NCBI GenBank assembly: GCA_964509545.1
Contig: CAZDXQ010000062.1
Span: 1-16,911 of the forward strand
Length of the DNA stretch: 16,911 nt
Direction: 5' to 3'
From: JADJWR01 sp964509545
GTDB lineage: Bacteria > Pseudomonadota > Gammaproteobacteria > Burkholderiales > Burkholderiaceae_F
Positions 6,222 to 13,953 of this stretch are shown here, in pieces (within the stretch, counting starts at the first letter, position 1; each line of letters starts with the position of its first letter). The position numbers were made by a program, and so were the translations under genes. The notes under the pieces are model-generated. The model searched no databases and was not told the DNA's origin. It worked only from the letters and a program-made list of their open reading frames with translations.

Positions 6222-6261
6222 CTGATTCCGATCAAGCGAGAAGTGCGCTGGCGACGATAAT
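6222..6261 (+). promoter_or_regulatory. FNR-like box with downstream -10 hexamer
   Basis: CTGAT-TCCG-ATCAA at 6222-6235 matches the FNR consensus TTGAT-N4-ATCAA at nine of ten positions. A -10-like GATAAT lies at 6256-6261, 20 bases after the box, which would place the box centre near -39.5 to -41.5, about where class II FNR-activated promoters carry it. No good -35 is present, as expected for an activator-dependent promoter. The regulator gene starts at 6349. The match is seen; binding is inferred. The window encodes an FNR homologue at 14875-15804. Confidence 0.45.
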
Positions 6262-6348
6262 TGGGCGAAGCGCGCGGCGGCCGTCCGGTTTCGGCCGCCG
6301 CCGGCTGCCGCGGGTATTCGGACCGCGACCGACGAAGGACGTCACCTC

Positions 6349-9258
6349 ATGACCCTCTCGCAGCCCCCCTCGAACCCGGTGCACGTGCGGTTCGACGAAT
6401 TCGAACTCGACGAAGCGAACGCTTCGCTGCTCCGGCGCGGCAAACCGGTGGCAGTGGCGCCGACGCCGTTCGCGCTCCTTTGCGCATTGGTCAGGCGGCC
6501 GGGGACGCTGTTCACCAAACATGCGCTGCTGGACGCGGTATGGGGTCACCAGTTCGTCACGGACTCGGTGCTCAAGACCGCAATCAGCAAGATGCGCACG
6601 GCGCTCGACGACGATCCGCGCCAGCCGCGCTTCATCGAGACCGTGGCCCGGCGCGGATATCGGTTTATTGCCCATCCGATCGCGCAAGCCGCGGCCGCGC
6701 CCGGACCGGGAGCGGCGCACGCCGCTGCGCCGGTTCGGGCTACCGACGTCGCGTTCATCGGACGCGCAGAGGCGCTCGCACGGCTGGACTCGCTCTGGAA
6801 GGAAACTCTCGGCGGCAGGCGCGCCATCGTCTGGGTGGCAGGCGAGCCGGGCATCGGCAAGACGACGCTGATCGAGCGATTCAGCGCCGGGATCGGCGAT
6901 GCCGCCCGCGCCCGCGGCCACTGCGTCGATCTGTACGGCGAAGGAGAACCCTATCTTCCCGTGCTCGAAGCGCTGGCCGAACTGTGCCGCGACGACGCTG
7001 AAGTTCCGGCGCTGCTGCGGCTGGTTGCGCCCACGTGGCTGCTGCAGCTGCCGTGGCTCACCAGCGTCGAAGAAAGGGAGGCGCTGCGGCGCGATCTGCC
7101 TGGCGTCGGCCCCGAGCGCATGCTGCGCGAGATGGGCCAGCTGCTCGACCGCTACACCGAGCGCCGTCCGCTGCTGCTGGTAACCGAAGATCTGCACTGG
7201 AGCGACCGCGCCACGATCCAGCTGATCGACTACCTGGCGCGCCGGCGCGGCAGTGCGCGCTTCATGTGGCTGGCCAGCTTCCGCCTGGCCGAGGTCGTCG
7301 CGCACGATCATCCGTTGAACCCGTTGCGGCACGAGTTGCGGCTGCACGGACTGTGCGAGGAGATCGTTCTGGACCCGTTCTCGGAAGCCGAAGTTGCCGC
7401 CTATGTGGCACAGCGCGCGCCGACGATGGCCGGTGACGAGGCTTTCGTACGGGCTCTGCACGGACGTGCGGACGGTGTGCCTCTGTTCGTCGCCTCGCTG
7501 ATCACCGAAGCCTTGACGCGCGGCGCCGGGCAGGTCACCGAAGCGCCGCGGCGGCCCGGCGGGGCGGCGCTGATGGCCGTGCCTGAAAGCCTCGCCGCGC
7601 TCGTCGACCACTACATTGCCGGCCTCGGAGACGAGCAGCGAACGCTGCTGCTGGCGGCCGCAACCTGCGGCACCGAGTTTCGGGTCAGCACGGTGGCGCT
7701 CGTGCTCGGACGGGAGATTGCCTGGGTCGATCAGGTTTGCGCCGAACTGGCGCGGATGCAGCTTTGGCTGAAGCCCGCGGCGGCGGCCGACGATGGTGGG
7801 CACTCGTCCTACTCCTTCACGCATGCGCTGTTCCGCCAGGCGCTGTATGGGCGCTCTGCCGCCGCGGCGCGCACCGAGCTGCACCGCAAAGCGGGGTCCG
7901 CGCTTGAGCGCGAGCGCGCCGCGGGGCTGCCTGTCACCGCGTCCGAGCTGGCCATGCACTTCGATCGTGGGCGCGAGCCGATGTCCGCGCTGCGCTATTA
8001 CGCCGAGGCCGCTTCCACGGCCCTGATGCGTTTGAGTCCTGCTGAGTGCATGGACCTGACGCAGATCGGACTTGACCTGCTCGAGCGGGCCGCCGCGAGC
8101 GCTGATCGGGATGCACTGGAGATCGAATTGGCCTCGTTGCGCGGGCTGGCTGCGTTTCATCTGCTCGGCGTGGGAGGCGAGGCTCACGATGCGTTCCAGC
8201 GCGCTTACGCGCTGCTGCCAGCTCAGTCCGGGCATCCGCAACGCGCTCTGCTGCTTCACAACTTCGGTTTCGTTCTGCTCTTGCGCGCCGAGTACGAGGC
8301 GGCACTCCGGGTGGCCGACACCGCGCACGCACTTGCGGTTTCATCGAAGGACCCTGTGCTCGAACTGGCTGCCTGCGCGGTGCGGGCCGACGTCCTGCTG
8401 CTGCAGGGCAGGCCGCGCGCGGCCAGCACGTTGATCGAGCGCGCGCTGCCCGCGATCGAATCGATCGACGCCGGGCCGGCGCACAGCTTCGCGCAGGTCA
8501 CGGTGCTCGCGCTGCTCGGATTACATCTGCTGCATCTCGGACGGATCGGGGATGCGCGTCAGCGACTGCAGCAGGCGCGTGCGCGAACGACGCAGCTGGG
8601 TCAGCCGATGGGCAAGATGGTGGCGATCTGGATCGAGGCGATGGTCGAGGTCCGTCTCGGCAACGTCGAGCGCGTCGCGGCGCTGGCCGATGAGCTGCGG
8701 GCCCTGGTCGAGGACCACAACCTCAGCCACGGCCGCGCGGCGATGCGCTTCTTCAAGGGCTGGGCGGACGCGCATCGTGGCCGGCCGGACGAGGCATTCC
8801 GACTGATCCGCGAGGCCTTCGAGGACAACGTGCGGATGGGGATGATCGCCGGCGGCAGCGAAGTGCTCGGATTCGCCGTCGAGGCCCTGCTGCTGGCTGG
8901 CGACTACGAAGAAGCGCAGCGCCAGCTCGAGCAGGCATTGCAGATCGCCAACACGCACGGCGAGCGGGTCTACCTGCCGCAGCTTCTCCTCTTCAAAGCG
9001 AGAATCGCGCGGGCCTGCGGCCAGGCGTCAATCGCGCTGGATCTGGTGCATGAGGCCATTGCCGAGGCGCGCGCCCAGCAGGCGCCCTGGCTCGAACTGA
9101 CCGCGCTGGTCGAGCTTGGCGAGCACGGTGGCGCCTCGGTGAAGGAGCGTCGGGCGTTGGCGGCGCTCGTCGATGCCCTGCCCGAGGCGCGCGACACGGC
9201 GTTGATGGCAAGAGCCCGCGTGCTGTCGGCTCGAGGAACGCGGACTCCGGTGGGATAG
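6349..9258 (+). CDS. Winged-helix transcriptional regulator with AAA/STAND ATPase and TPR-like domains
   Basis: A 969-residue multidomain regulator. Residues 12-108 form an OmpR/CadC-type winged helix: FDEFELDEANASLLRRGKPV, then LFTKHALLDAVWG, SVLKTAISKMRTALDDDP and the wing ETVARRGYRF. Residues from about 137 form a nucleotide-binding module opening with FIGRAEALARL; the Walker A is GEPGIGKTT at 165-173 and the Walker B LLLVTEDLHWSD at 275-286. From about residue 560 to 960 the protein is Leu/Ala-rich helical repeat of TPR type, as in MalT-like and adenylate-cyclase-like ATPases. There is no receiver or membrane segment, so the signal is probably a ligand or partner bound by the C-terminal part. 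GAAGGA (6334-6339) precedes the ATG at 6349. An FNR-like box lies upstream. Its target may be the CoA-transferase genes downstream, but that rests on position only. Confidence 0.9.
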   Translation: MTLSQPPSNPVHVRFDEFELDEANASLLRRGKPVAVAPTPFALLCALVRRPGTLFTKHALLDAVWGHQFVTDSVLKTAISKMRTALDDDPRQPRFIETVARRGYRFIAHPIAQAAAAPGPGAAHAAAPVRATDVAFIGRAEALARLDSLWKETLGGRRAIVWVAGEPGIGKTTLIERFSAGIGDAARARGHCVDLYGEGEPYLPVLEALAELCRDDAEVPALLRLVAPTWLLQLPWLTSVEEREALRRDLPGVGPERMLREMGQLLDRYTERRPLLLVTEDLHWSDRATIQLIDYLARRRGSARFMWLASFRLAEVVAHDHPLNPLRHELRLHGLCEEIVLDPFSEAEVAAYVAQRAPTMAGDEAFVRALHGRADGVPLFVASLITEALTRGAGQVTEAPRRPGGAALMAVPESLAALVDHYIAGLGDEQRTLLLAAATCGTEFRVSTVALVLGREIAWVDQVCAELARMQLWLKPAAAADDGGHSSYSFTHALFRQALYGRSAAAARTELHRKAGSALERERAAGLPVTASELAMHFDRGREPMSALRYYAEAASTALMRLSPAECMDLTQIGLDLLERAAASADRDALEIELASLRGLAAFHLLGVGGEAHDAFQRAYALLPAQSGHPQRALLLHNFGFVLLLRAEYEAALRVADTAHALAVSSKDPVLELAACAVRADVLLLQGRPRAASTLIERALPAIESIDAGPAHSFAQVTVLALLGLHLLHLGRIGDARQRLQQARARTTQLGQPMGKMVAIWIEAMVEVRLGNVERVAALADELRALVEDHNLSHGRAAMRFFKGWADAHRGRPDEAFRLIREAFEDNVRMGMIAGGSEVLGFAVEALLLAGDYEEAQRQLEQALQIANTHGERVYLPQLLLFKARIARACGQASIALDLVHEAIAEARAQQAPWLELTALVELGEHGGASVKERRALAALVDALPEARDTALMARARVLSARGTRTPVG

Positions 9259-9266
9259 CCGCGATA

Positions 9267-9282
9267 CGCCCCTGGCGGGGCG
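9267..9282 (+). terminator. Possible hairpin after regulator gene
   Basis: CGCCCC (9267-9272) and GGGGCG (9277-9282) pair across a four-base TGGC loop, nine bases after the regulator stop. There is no T tract, so it is a stem only and might be a weak or Rho-assisted terminator. Confidence 0.35.
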
Positions 9283-9479
9283 CGGTGCCGACCTCTGATC
9301 CGCCGGTTCGCCGGGATTCGGCGCTGGTGATTGCACCGCCGGCCGCCGCGCGCACCCTCGGCTGCGAATGCTCCCGGGCAAGCTTCGACCGGAACGAGAC
9401 CGACCGGCGACGGTTTGCTGACCACTTTTCCGCTCGCGACGCCTAACGTCGGCTGCATGAGGGCGGGGCCATCCTGATG

Positions 9480-9503
9480 GCTCATCCCAGTTCGGCGATG
9501 AGC
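9480..9503 (+). promoter_or_regulatory. Inverted repeat over the leader of the CoA-transferase genes
   Basis: GCTCATC (9480-9486) pairs with GATGAGC (9497-9503) across ten bases; the second arm ends five bases before the ATG at 9509 and covers the place where a ribosome site would be. It could be a regulator operator or an mRNA stem limiting translation. No strong Shine-Dalgarno is visible. The rest of the 250-base gap after the regulator (9259-9508) shows no further gene. Confidence 0.4.
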
Positions 9504-9508
9504 GAACG

Positions 9509-10156
9509 ATGAAAGCACGGCACGTCAGCGAGGTGGTCGAGCGCATCCCCGAGGGGGCGAGCCTGATGATCGGCGGCTTCATGGGGGTCGGCACACCGGA
9601 GCGGCTGATCGACGAACTGGTGCGCCAGGGCAAGCGCGGGCTGACGGTCATCGCCAACGACAACGCGATGCCGGGCCGCGGCATCGGCAAGCTGATTTCG
9701 GCGGGGTTGGTGGCGCGGACGATCGCCAGCCATATCGGCCTGAATCCGGAAACGCAGCAGCGGATGATCGAAGGCTCCATTGCCGTCGATCTCGTGCCGC
9801 AGGGCACCCTGATCGAACGTATCCGCGCCGCAGGTCACGGTCTCGGAGGCGTGCTGACGCCGACCGGGGTCGGGACCCTGGTCGAGGTCGGCAAGAAGGT
9901 GATCGAAGTGGATGGCCGTGCCTACCTGCTCGAGACCGCGCTGCGAGCCGACTTTGCTCTCGTTCACGCGATGATTGCCGACTACTTCGGCAATCTGCGT
10001 TATGCGCTGACTGCGCGCAACTTCAACCCGGTCATCGCGCTGGCGGCCGATACCTGCATCGCCACGGCCGAGCACATCGTGCCGGTCGGGGTGATTCCGC
10101 CGGATGACGTGATGACGCCGGCATCGGTGGTCGACATCCTTGTCGCGAATGCCTGA
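9509..10156 (+). CDS. 3-oxoacid CoA-transferase subunit A (AtoD/ScoA type)
   Basis: The 215-residue alpha subunit of a class I CoA transferase, which moves CoA between acyl-CoA and a carboxylic acid such as acetoacetate, through a glutamyl-CoA intermediate held by the beta subunit. Family marks: IPEGASLMIGGFMGVGTPERLIDELV near residues 13-38 (the GGF..G.P oxoanion loop), LTVIANDNAMPGRGIGKLI, ASHIGLNPETQQ, and EVDGRAYLLETALRADFALVHA near the C-terminal part. Length is normal. The wording is closer to AtoD (acetate/acetoacetate) than to butyrate or 3-oxoadipate types, but substrate class cannot be fixed by eye. The ATG at 9509 is preceded by an inverted repeat and a weak ribosome site. Subunit B follows after six bases. 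Confidence 0.92.
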   Translation: MKARHVSEVVERIPEGASLMIGGFMGVGTPERLIDELVRQGKRGLTVIANDNAMPGRGIGKLISAGLVARTIASHIGLNPETQQRMIEGSIAVDLVPQGTLIERIRAAGHGLGGVLTPTGVGTLVEVGKKVIEVDGRAYLLETALRADFALVHAMIADYFGNLRYALTARNFNPVIALAADTCIATAEHIVPVGVIPPDDVMTPASVVDILVANA

Positions 10157-10162
10157 TTCTCG

Positions 10163-10813
10163 ATGGAACCGCAGATCATCATCGCCCGCCGCATCGCGCA
10201 GGAACTGCGCGACAACATGCTGGTGAACCTCGGCATCGGCATCCCGACGCTGGTCGCCCATTTCGTGCCGCAGGACCTGCATGTCTACTTCCAGTCGGAA
10301 AACGGCCTGATCGGCACCGGGCCCGTGCCAGAGGAGGGTCTTGCGCATCCGATGCTCACCGATGCAGCGGGTCGCTCGGTCGGAGCCCTGCCGGGGGCCT
10401 GCACCTTCGACAGCGCGTTCTCGTTCGGCCTGATCCGGGGCGGCCACGTCGACATGACCGTGCTCGGCGGGCTGCAGGTCGACCAGCAGGGGCGGCTTGC
10501 CAACTGGGCGATTCCGGGCAAGATGGTTCCGGGCATGGGCGGGGCGATGGACCTGGTGACCGGGGCCAGGCGCGTCGTCGTCGCGATGCAGCACACGGCC
10601 CGGGGCGCGCCGAAAATCGTCAGAACGCTTTCGCTGCCGCTCACGTCGCTGCGCCCGATCGATCTGCTGGTCACGGAGCTGGCGACGATCGCGTTCCCCG
10701 CAGGCAAAGCGACACTGCTGGAAACGGCCCCCGGCGTCGATGTCGCCACCGTGGTCGCCGCAACCGAGGCGGAACTGATCATCGCGGAAGACCTCCGCGA
10801 GATGCCGACCTAG
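10163..10813 (+). CDS. 3-oxoacid CoA-transferase subunit B (AtoA/ScoB type)
   Basis: The 216-residue beta subunit and catalytic partner of the gene before it. The active-site Glu is Glu46 in FQSENGLIGTGP, the S-E-N-G signature of the family. Other marks are VNLGIGIPTLVAHFVP at 21-36, GGHVDMTVLGGLQVDQQG, NWAIPGKMVPGMGGAMDLV and the MQHT segment. The enzyme should form an alpha2-beta2 cytosolic complex, active in acetoacetate or short-chain acid use and possibly in polyhydroxybutyrate turnover. Length is normal. The spacing of six bases from subunit A and eight bases to the channel gene indicates a single transcript. Nothing in it looks damaged. Confidence 0.93.
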   Translation: MEPQIIIARRIAQELRDNMLVNLGIGIPTLVAHFVPQDLHVYFQSENGLIGTGPVPEEGLAHPMLTDAAGRSVGALPGACTFDSAFSFGLIRGGHVDMTVLGGLQVDQQGRLANWAIPGKMVPGMGGAMDLVTGARRVVVAMQHTARGAPKIVRTLSLPLTSLRPIDLLVTELATIAFPAGKATLLETAPGVDVATVVAATEAELIIAEDLREMPT

Positions 10814-10821
10814 CGACTCGA

Positions 10822-13161
10822 ATGTTCAGTTTTGTGCGATCGCTCGCCGCTGGAGTCTTGCTGTTGTGCGTTGTCTGGTGCGCGGCAGCCGGCGCGCAGG
10901 CGCGTGCGCAGCTTGCCGCACCGGAGCCAAGCGCCGCCGCCAAGCCGGCGCCGCTGGCGCCCGAGGCGCAGTTCGACGCCGAGCAGATCGCGCGTGCCAG
11001 GGCCGCTGCGCAGGCCCGCCTGGCGGCCATGGAAGCCGCCGGCGACGGGCCCGCCGACGCCCCCGCCGGCACGCCGGCATTCGAGATCTCGGCCCGCCTG
11101 ACGATGGCCCGCCAGCTGGTCAGCCTGTACGACAAACAGCAGAACGCGCGCGAGCGCCTGGACCGTGCACGAGAGCGTCGCCGTCAGCTCAACCGCTCAA
11201 TCGAAGCCTGGCGCGGATTCGACGAGCCGCCGCCGCGCTCGGTGCTGGCGGTCGATGCGCTGCGCGACGAACTCGACGTCGCCAATCAGGCGGTGGCCGC
11301 CGCGGCGGAGACAAGCAGGCTGCTGCAGCGGTTCGAAACGGAGTTCTCATCGAAGCTGAAAGCGGCACAGGGCGAAGCGCGTCTGGCGGGCGAAGCCGCC
11401 GACCGTGCGCGCGGCACGCCCGAGTATGGTCGGCTCGACTGGCAGCGCAACCTCGCGACGCTTAAGGCTGAAGTGGACAGCGCGACCCAGGCGCTGTTGC
11501 AGATCGGGTTGCGCGCGGCACAGGCCGACTACGAGGTCGCCGTCGAGCAGCGCGATTTCGCACGCCACAAGCTGATCACGGCGGGCTCCGAGCTGACCCT
11601 GCCGGCGGCGGACCTCGAAAAGGTCATCGGCGATATCGAACTGCGCCGCCTGACAACCGAGCGTGCACTGCGTGCAGCCTCGACGGCGGCAGCTGAAGCG
11701 CATGCCGTGCTAGAGGCGATCGAACTGCAGCAGGCCGAGGCCGCCGCGGCGTCGGCCGCCGCGGCCGAGCGCGCCAGCGAAGCGCTGATCACACGGGAAG
11801 TGGCCGCCACTGCGGACCAGAAGGTATTCCTGCTGCGCGAGCAGCTCACGGCCCTCGAAGCCGAGCGCTCCGTGTGGGAGGCGCGAGCCACCGCTTTAAG
11901 CCTCAAGGATCCGGTGCAGGCGCGCGCGCTTTACGAGCGGCTCAGGGAGGGGCTGGCCGGGCTGCGCGCCTCAAGACAGTACCTGCAGCAGCAGTTGTTC
12001 GTCGCCGCGGGCCGCCTGCGCGACGAGGAGGCGCGGCGTCGACTCGCTCCCGCGGTGGACATGGCGGACCGCCGCCTGCTCGACGCGCTGCGCGAGCGCG
12101 AGGCCGACCTGCGCGCCGCGATCGAGGCCAGCGCGCCGATGGAGCGGCTGGTCGCGCACTTTCAGGCGGACTTCGAGGGGCGGCGCGACATCACCATGGC
12201 CGAGCGCGCCAAGGACATCCTCGCCTCGGCCTGGCTCGCGGTGCGACAGGTGTGGAACCACGAGCTGTTCTCGATCGAAGACACGATGCAGACCGCCGAC
12301 GGACGCAGGTTGACGGTCGCGCGCAGCGTCACCATCGGCAGGAGCTTCGGCGCCGTGCTGATCGTCGTCGCCGGTTACGTCATCGCGAGCTTTGTCGTCC
12401 GCCGGATCGAGCGGCGCATCGTGGCAGCGCGCCGCTCGACTCCGCAGGGCGCCGCGCTGGCGCGAAAATGGATCCTGTTCGCACTGACCGCGATCCTGGC
12501 GGTCTTCGCGCTGTTCTCCGCCAGCATTCCGCTGACGGCGTTCGCCTTCCTGGGCGGCGCGCTGGCGATTGCCGCCGGCTTCGGGCTGCAGACGCTGCTG
12601 AAGAACCTGGTCTCGGGCGTGATGCTGCTGGTCGAGCGGCCGCTGCGTCTGGGCGATCTGGTCGAAGTGGACAACCTGCGCGGTCGCGTCACCGAAATCG
12701 GCCTGCGTGCCTCGACCATCCGCAGCGGCGACGGCACCGAGTCGATGGTGCCGAACAGCCGCTTCCTCGAAGGCAACATGACCAACTGGACCTACTCCAA
12801 CCCGACCCACCGGCAGACGATCACGCTCGGCGTGGCCTACGGCTCGCCGCTGCGCCGGGTCAGCGAAATCCTCAACGACGTGCTGGCGCGCCACGGGCTG
12901 GTGCTGAAGGTTCCCCCGCCGCAGGTCTACCTCGAAGGCTTCGGCGACAGTTCGATCAACTTCGCGCTCAACTACTGGGTGGAGATGACGGAGCAGACGG
13001 ATGCCCGCCGCGTCAAGAGCGACCTGCTGCACATGATCGACCGGGCGTTCGAGGAGGCAGGCATCCAGATCCCGTTCCCGCAGCGAGAAGTGCGGCTCTC
13101 GACCGCCGTGCCGGCATCCGTCGCCGTCATGCCGCCAGCGGCGAGTCGCACCGTCGCGTGA
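10822..13161 (+). CDS. MscS-family mechanosensitive channel with long periplasmic coiled-coil region
   Basis: A 779-residue protein. Residues 1-30 are a signal peptide (LAAGVLLLCVVWCAAAGAQA). Residues from about 45 to 480 are charged, Ala/Arg/Glu-rich and strongly helical, and should lie in the periplasm as coiled coil. Three membrane helices follow: about 509-527 (FGAVLIVVAGYVIASFVV), 550-568 (KWILFALTAILAVFALF) and 573-600, the pore helix AFLGGALAIAAGFGLQTLLK. Then come the MscS beta domain (ERPLRLGDLVEVDNLRGRV, with SMVPNSRFLEGNMTNWTYS) and the C-terminal alpha/beta cage. Such channels open under membrane tension in osmotic downshock. MscK-like relatives carry many more helices, so this is a short-membrane, long-periplasm layout. 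It starts eight bases after the CoA-transferase stop with a poor ribosome site; the signal peptide supports this start. Confidence 0.9.
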   Translation: MFSFVRSLAAGVLLLCVVWCAAAGAQARAQLAAPEPSAAAKPAPLAPEAQFDAEQIARARAAAQARLAAMEAAGDGPADAPAGTPAFEISARLTMARQLVSLYDKQQNARERLDRARERRRQLNRSIEAWRGFDEPPPRSVLAVDALRDELDVANQAVAAAAETSRLLQRFETEFSSKLKAAQGEARLAGEAADRARGTPEYGRLDWQRNLATLKAEVDSATQALLQIGLRAAQADYEVAVEQRDFARHKLITAGSELTLPAADLEKVIGDIELRRLTTERALRAASTAAAEAHAVLEAIELQQAEAAAASAAAAERASEALITREVAATADQKVFLLREQLTALEAERSVWEARATALSLKDPVQARALYERLREGLAGLRASRQYLQQQLFVAAGRLRDEEARRRLAPAVDMADRRLLDALREREADLRAAIEASAPMERLVAHFQADFEGRRDITMAERAKDILASAWLAVRQVWNHELFSIEDTMQTADGRRLTVARSVTIGRSFGAVLIVVAGYVIASFVVRRIERRIVAARRSTPQGAALARKWILFALTAILAVFALFSASIPLTAFAFLGGALAIAAGFGLQTLLKNLVSGVMLLVERPLRLGDLVEVDNLRGRVTEIGLRASTIRSGDGTESMVPNSRFLEGNMTNWTYSNPTHRQTITLGVAYGSPLRRVSEILNDVLARHGLVLKVPPPQVYLEGFGDSSINFALNYWVEMTEQTDARRVKSDLLHMIDRAFEEAGIQIPFPQREVRLSTAVPASVAVMPPAASRTVA

Positions 13162-13473
13162 CGGAGCGCTGCGCTGTTCACTCCAAGTGGAAGAAGCCCT
13201 GAACTGCATCGAGGCAGCCGCCGTTGCGGTTGCGGCGGAAGCAGTGCGATCGAGGGAAAGCCCGAGCAGTGCGCGCCGTCCGTCGTGTCGGCGCTCAAGC
13301 GAGACTGAACTTCGACGATTCGCTGACCAAGCCGCGGTCGCATCGGTCTACCTTTCAATGGACGGAGACAGTCCTCGCCAACGACCGCCGAAGGGCTCGG
13401 CCTGGCGCATTGCTGAAACGGATGCGCTGGCGAGAACGGACTTGCAGATTCGCGACAGCAACCGAGGTATCGA
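13162..13473. other. Intergenic region upstream of cytochrome c gene
   Basis: About 310 bases with no gene I can support. CCGCCG (13218-13223) pairs with CGGCGG (13233-13238) across nine bases; with no T tract it is at best a Rho-assisted end for the CoA-transferase/channel transcript. GAGG at 13464-13467 is the ribosome site of the cytochrome gene. No clear -35/-10 pair was seen; the open frames here are low-complexity shadows. Confidence 0.45.
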
Positions 13474-13794
13474 ATGAAAAGGGCAATCGCAACGATCGCT
13501 GCATTGGCGGCGCTCACGCCCGCGCCCAACGCTGCAGATCCGCAGGCGTTGGCCGAATCGAAGCAGTGCTTTTCCTGCCACTCACTGGACGGGGACGGGC
13601 CGACGCCGTCGTTCAAGCTGCTTGCACGGAACTACGGCCGCATCCCGAACGCGGATCGCATGCTCGAACGCAGGGTGCAGTCGGGCAGTGCCGGTCACTG
13701 GGGAGTCGATCCGATGCCCGACGCGGGGCCGCGGCCTGCGGTCTCCGAGGCCGAAGCAAGGGAACTCGTGGCCTGGATCCTGTCGCTTAAGTAG
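13474..13794 (+). CDS. Small class I c-type cytochrome
   Basis: A 106-residue periplasmic electron carrier. Residues 1-21 are a signal peptide (RAIATIAALAALTPAPNA). The mature part holds one heme c site, Cys32-Phe-Ser-Cys35-His36, and a likely sixth ligand Met81 in GVDPMPDAGPRP, followed by the closing helix SEAEARELVAWILSLK typical of class I cytochromes. Size and PMP-type ligand loop suggest the cytochrome c8/c551 group, which passes electrons to terminal oxidases or denitrification reductases, though no partner is encoded nearby. The ATG at 13474 has GAGG six bases before it. Its stop faces the lipoprotein gene across a strong hairpin. A neighbouring FNR homologue could in principle control it; no FNR-like box was seen upstream. 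Confidence 0.92.
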   Translation: MKRAIATIAALAALTPAPNAADPQALAESKQCFSCHSLDGDGPTPSFKLLARNYGRIPNADRMLERRVQSGSAGHWGVDPMPDAGPRPAVSEAEARELVAWILSLK

Positions 13795-13815
13795 CGTTGG
13801 CGCGCGCTGAGGCAA

Positions 13816-13842
13816 GCCGCGAACCCTGAGGAGGTTCGCGGC
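13816..13842. terminator. Strong hairpin between convergent genes, likely bidirectional terminator
   Basis: GCCGCGAACC (13816-13825) and GGTTCGCGGC (13833-13842) pair perfectly over ten bases around a seven-base loop. It lies 22 bases after the cytochrome stop and about 110 bases beyond the stop of the convergent lipoprotein gene. There is no long T run on either side, so termination without Rho may be weak. Confidence 0.55.
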
Positions 13843-13953
13843 GGCGTTCTGCAGCATGCCGCCCGCCGGCCATGTCGCCGCGCCACATCGCGATGGGCTG
13901 CGCTTCCGCAACAACAACGCCAATGAGCGATTTCTCTCTCACGATCGTCGGGG

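Noticed and set aside
6232..8328. Long minus-strand open frame of 698 codons opposite the large regulator
   Set aside because: It is the antisense shadow of a clearly real gene with intact domains; the translation is low-complexity and matches no family I know.
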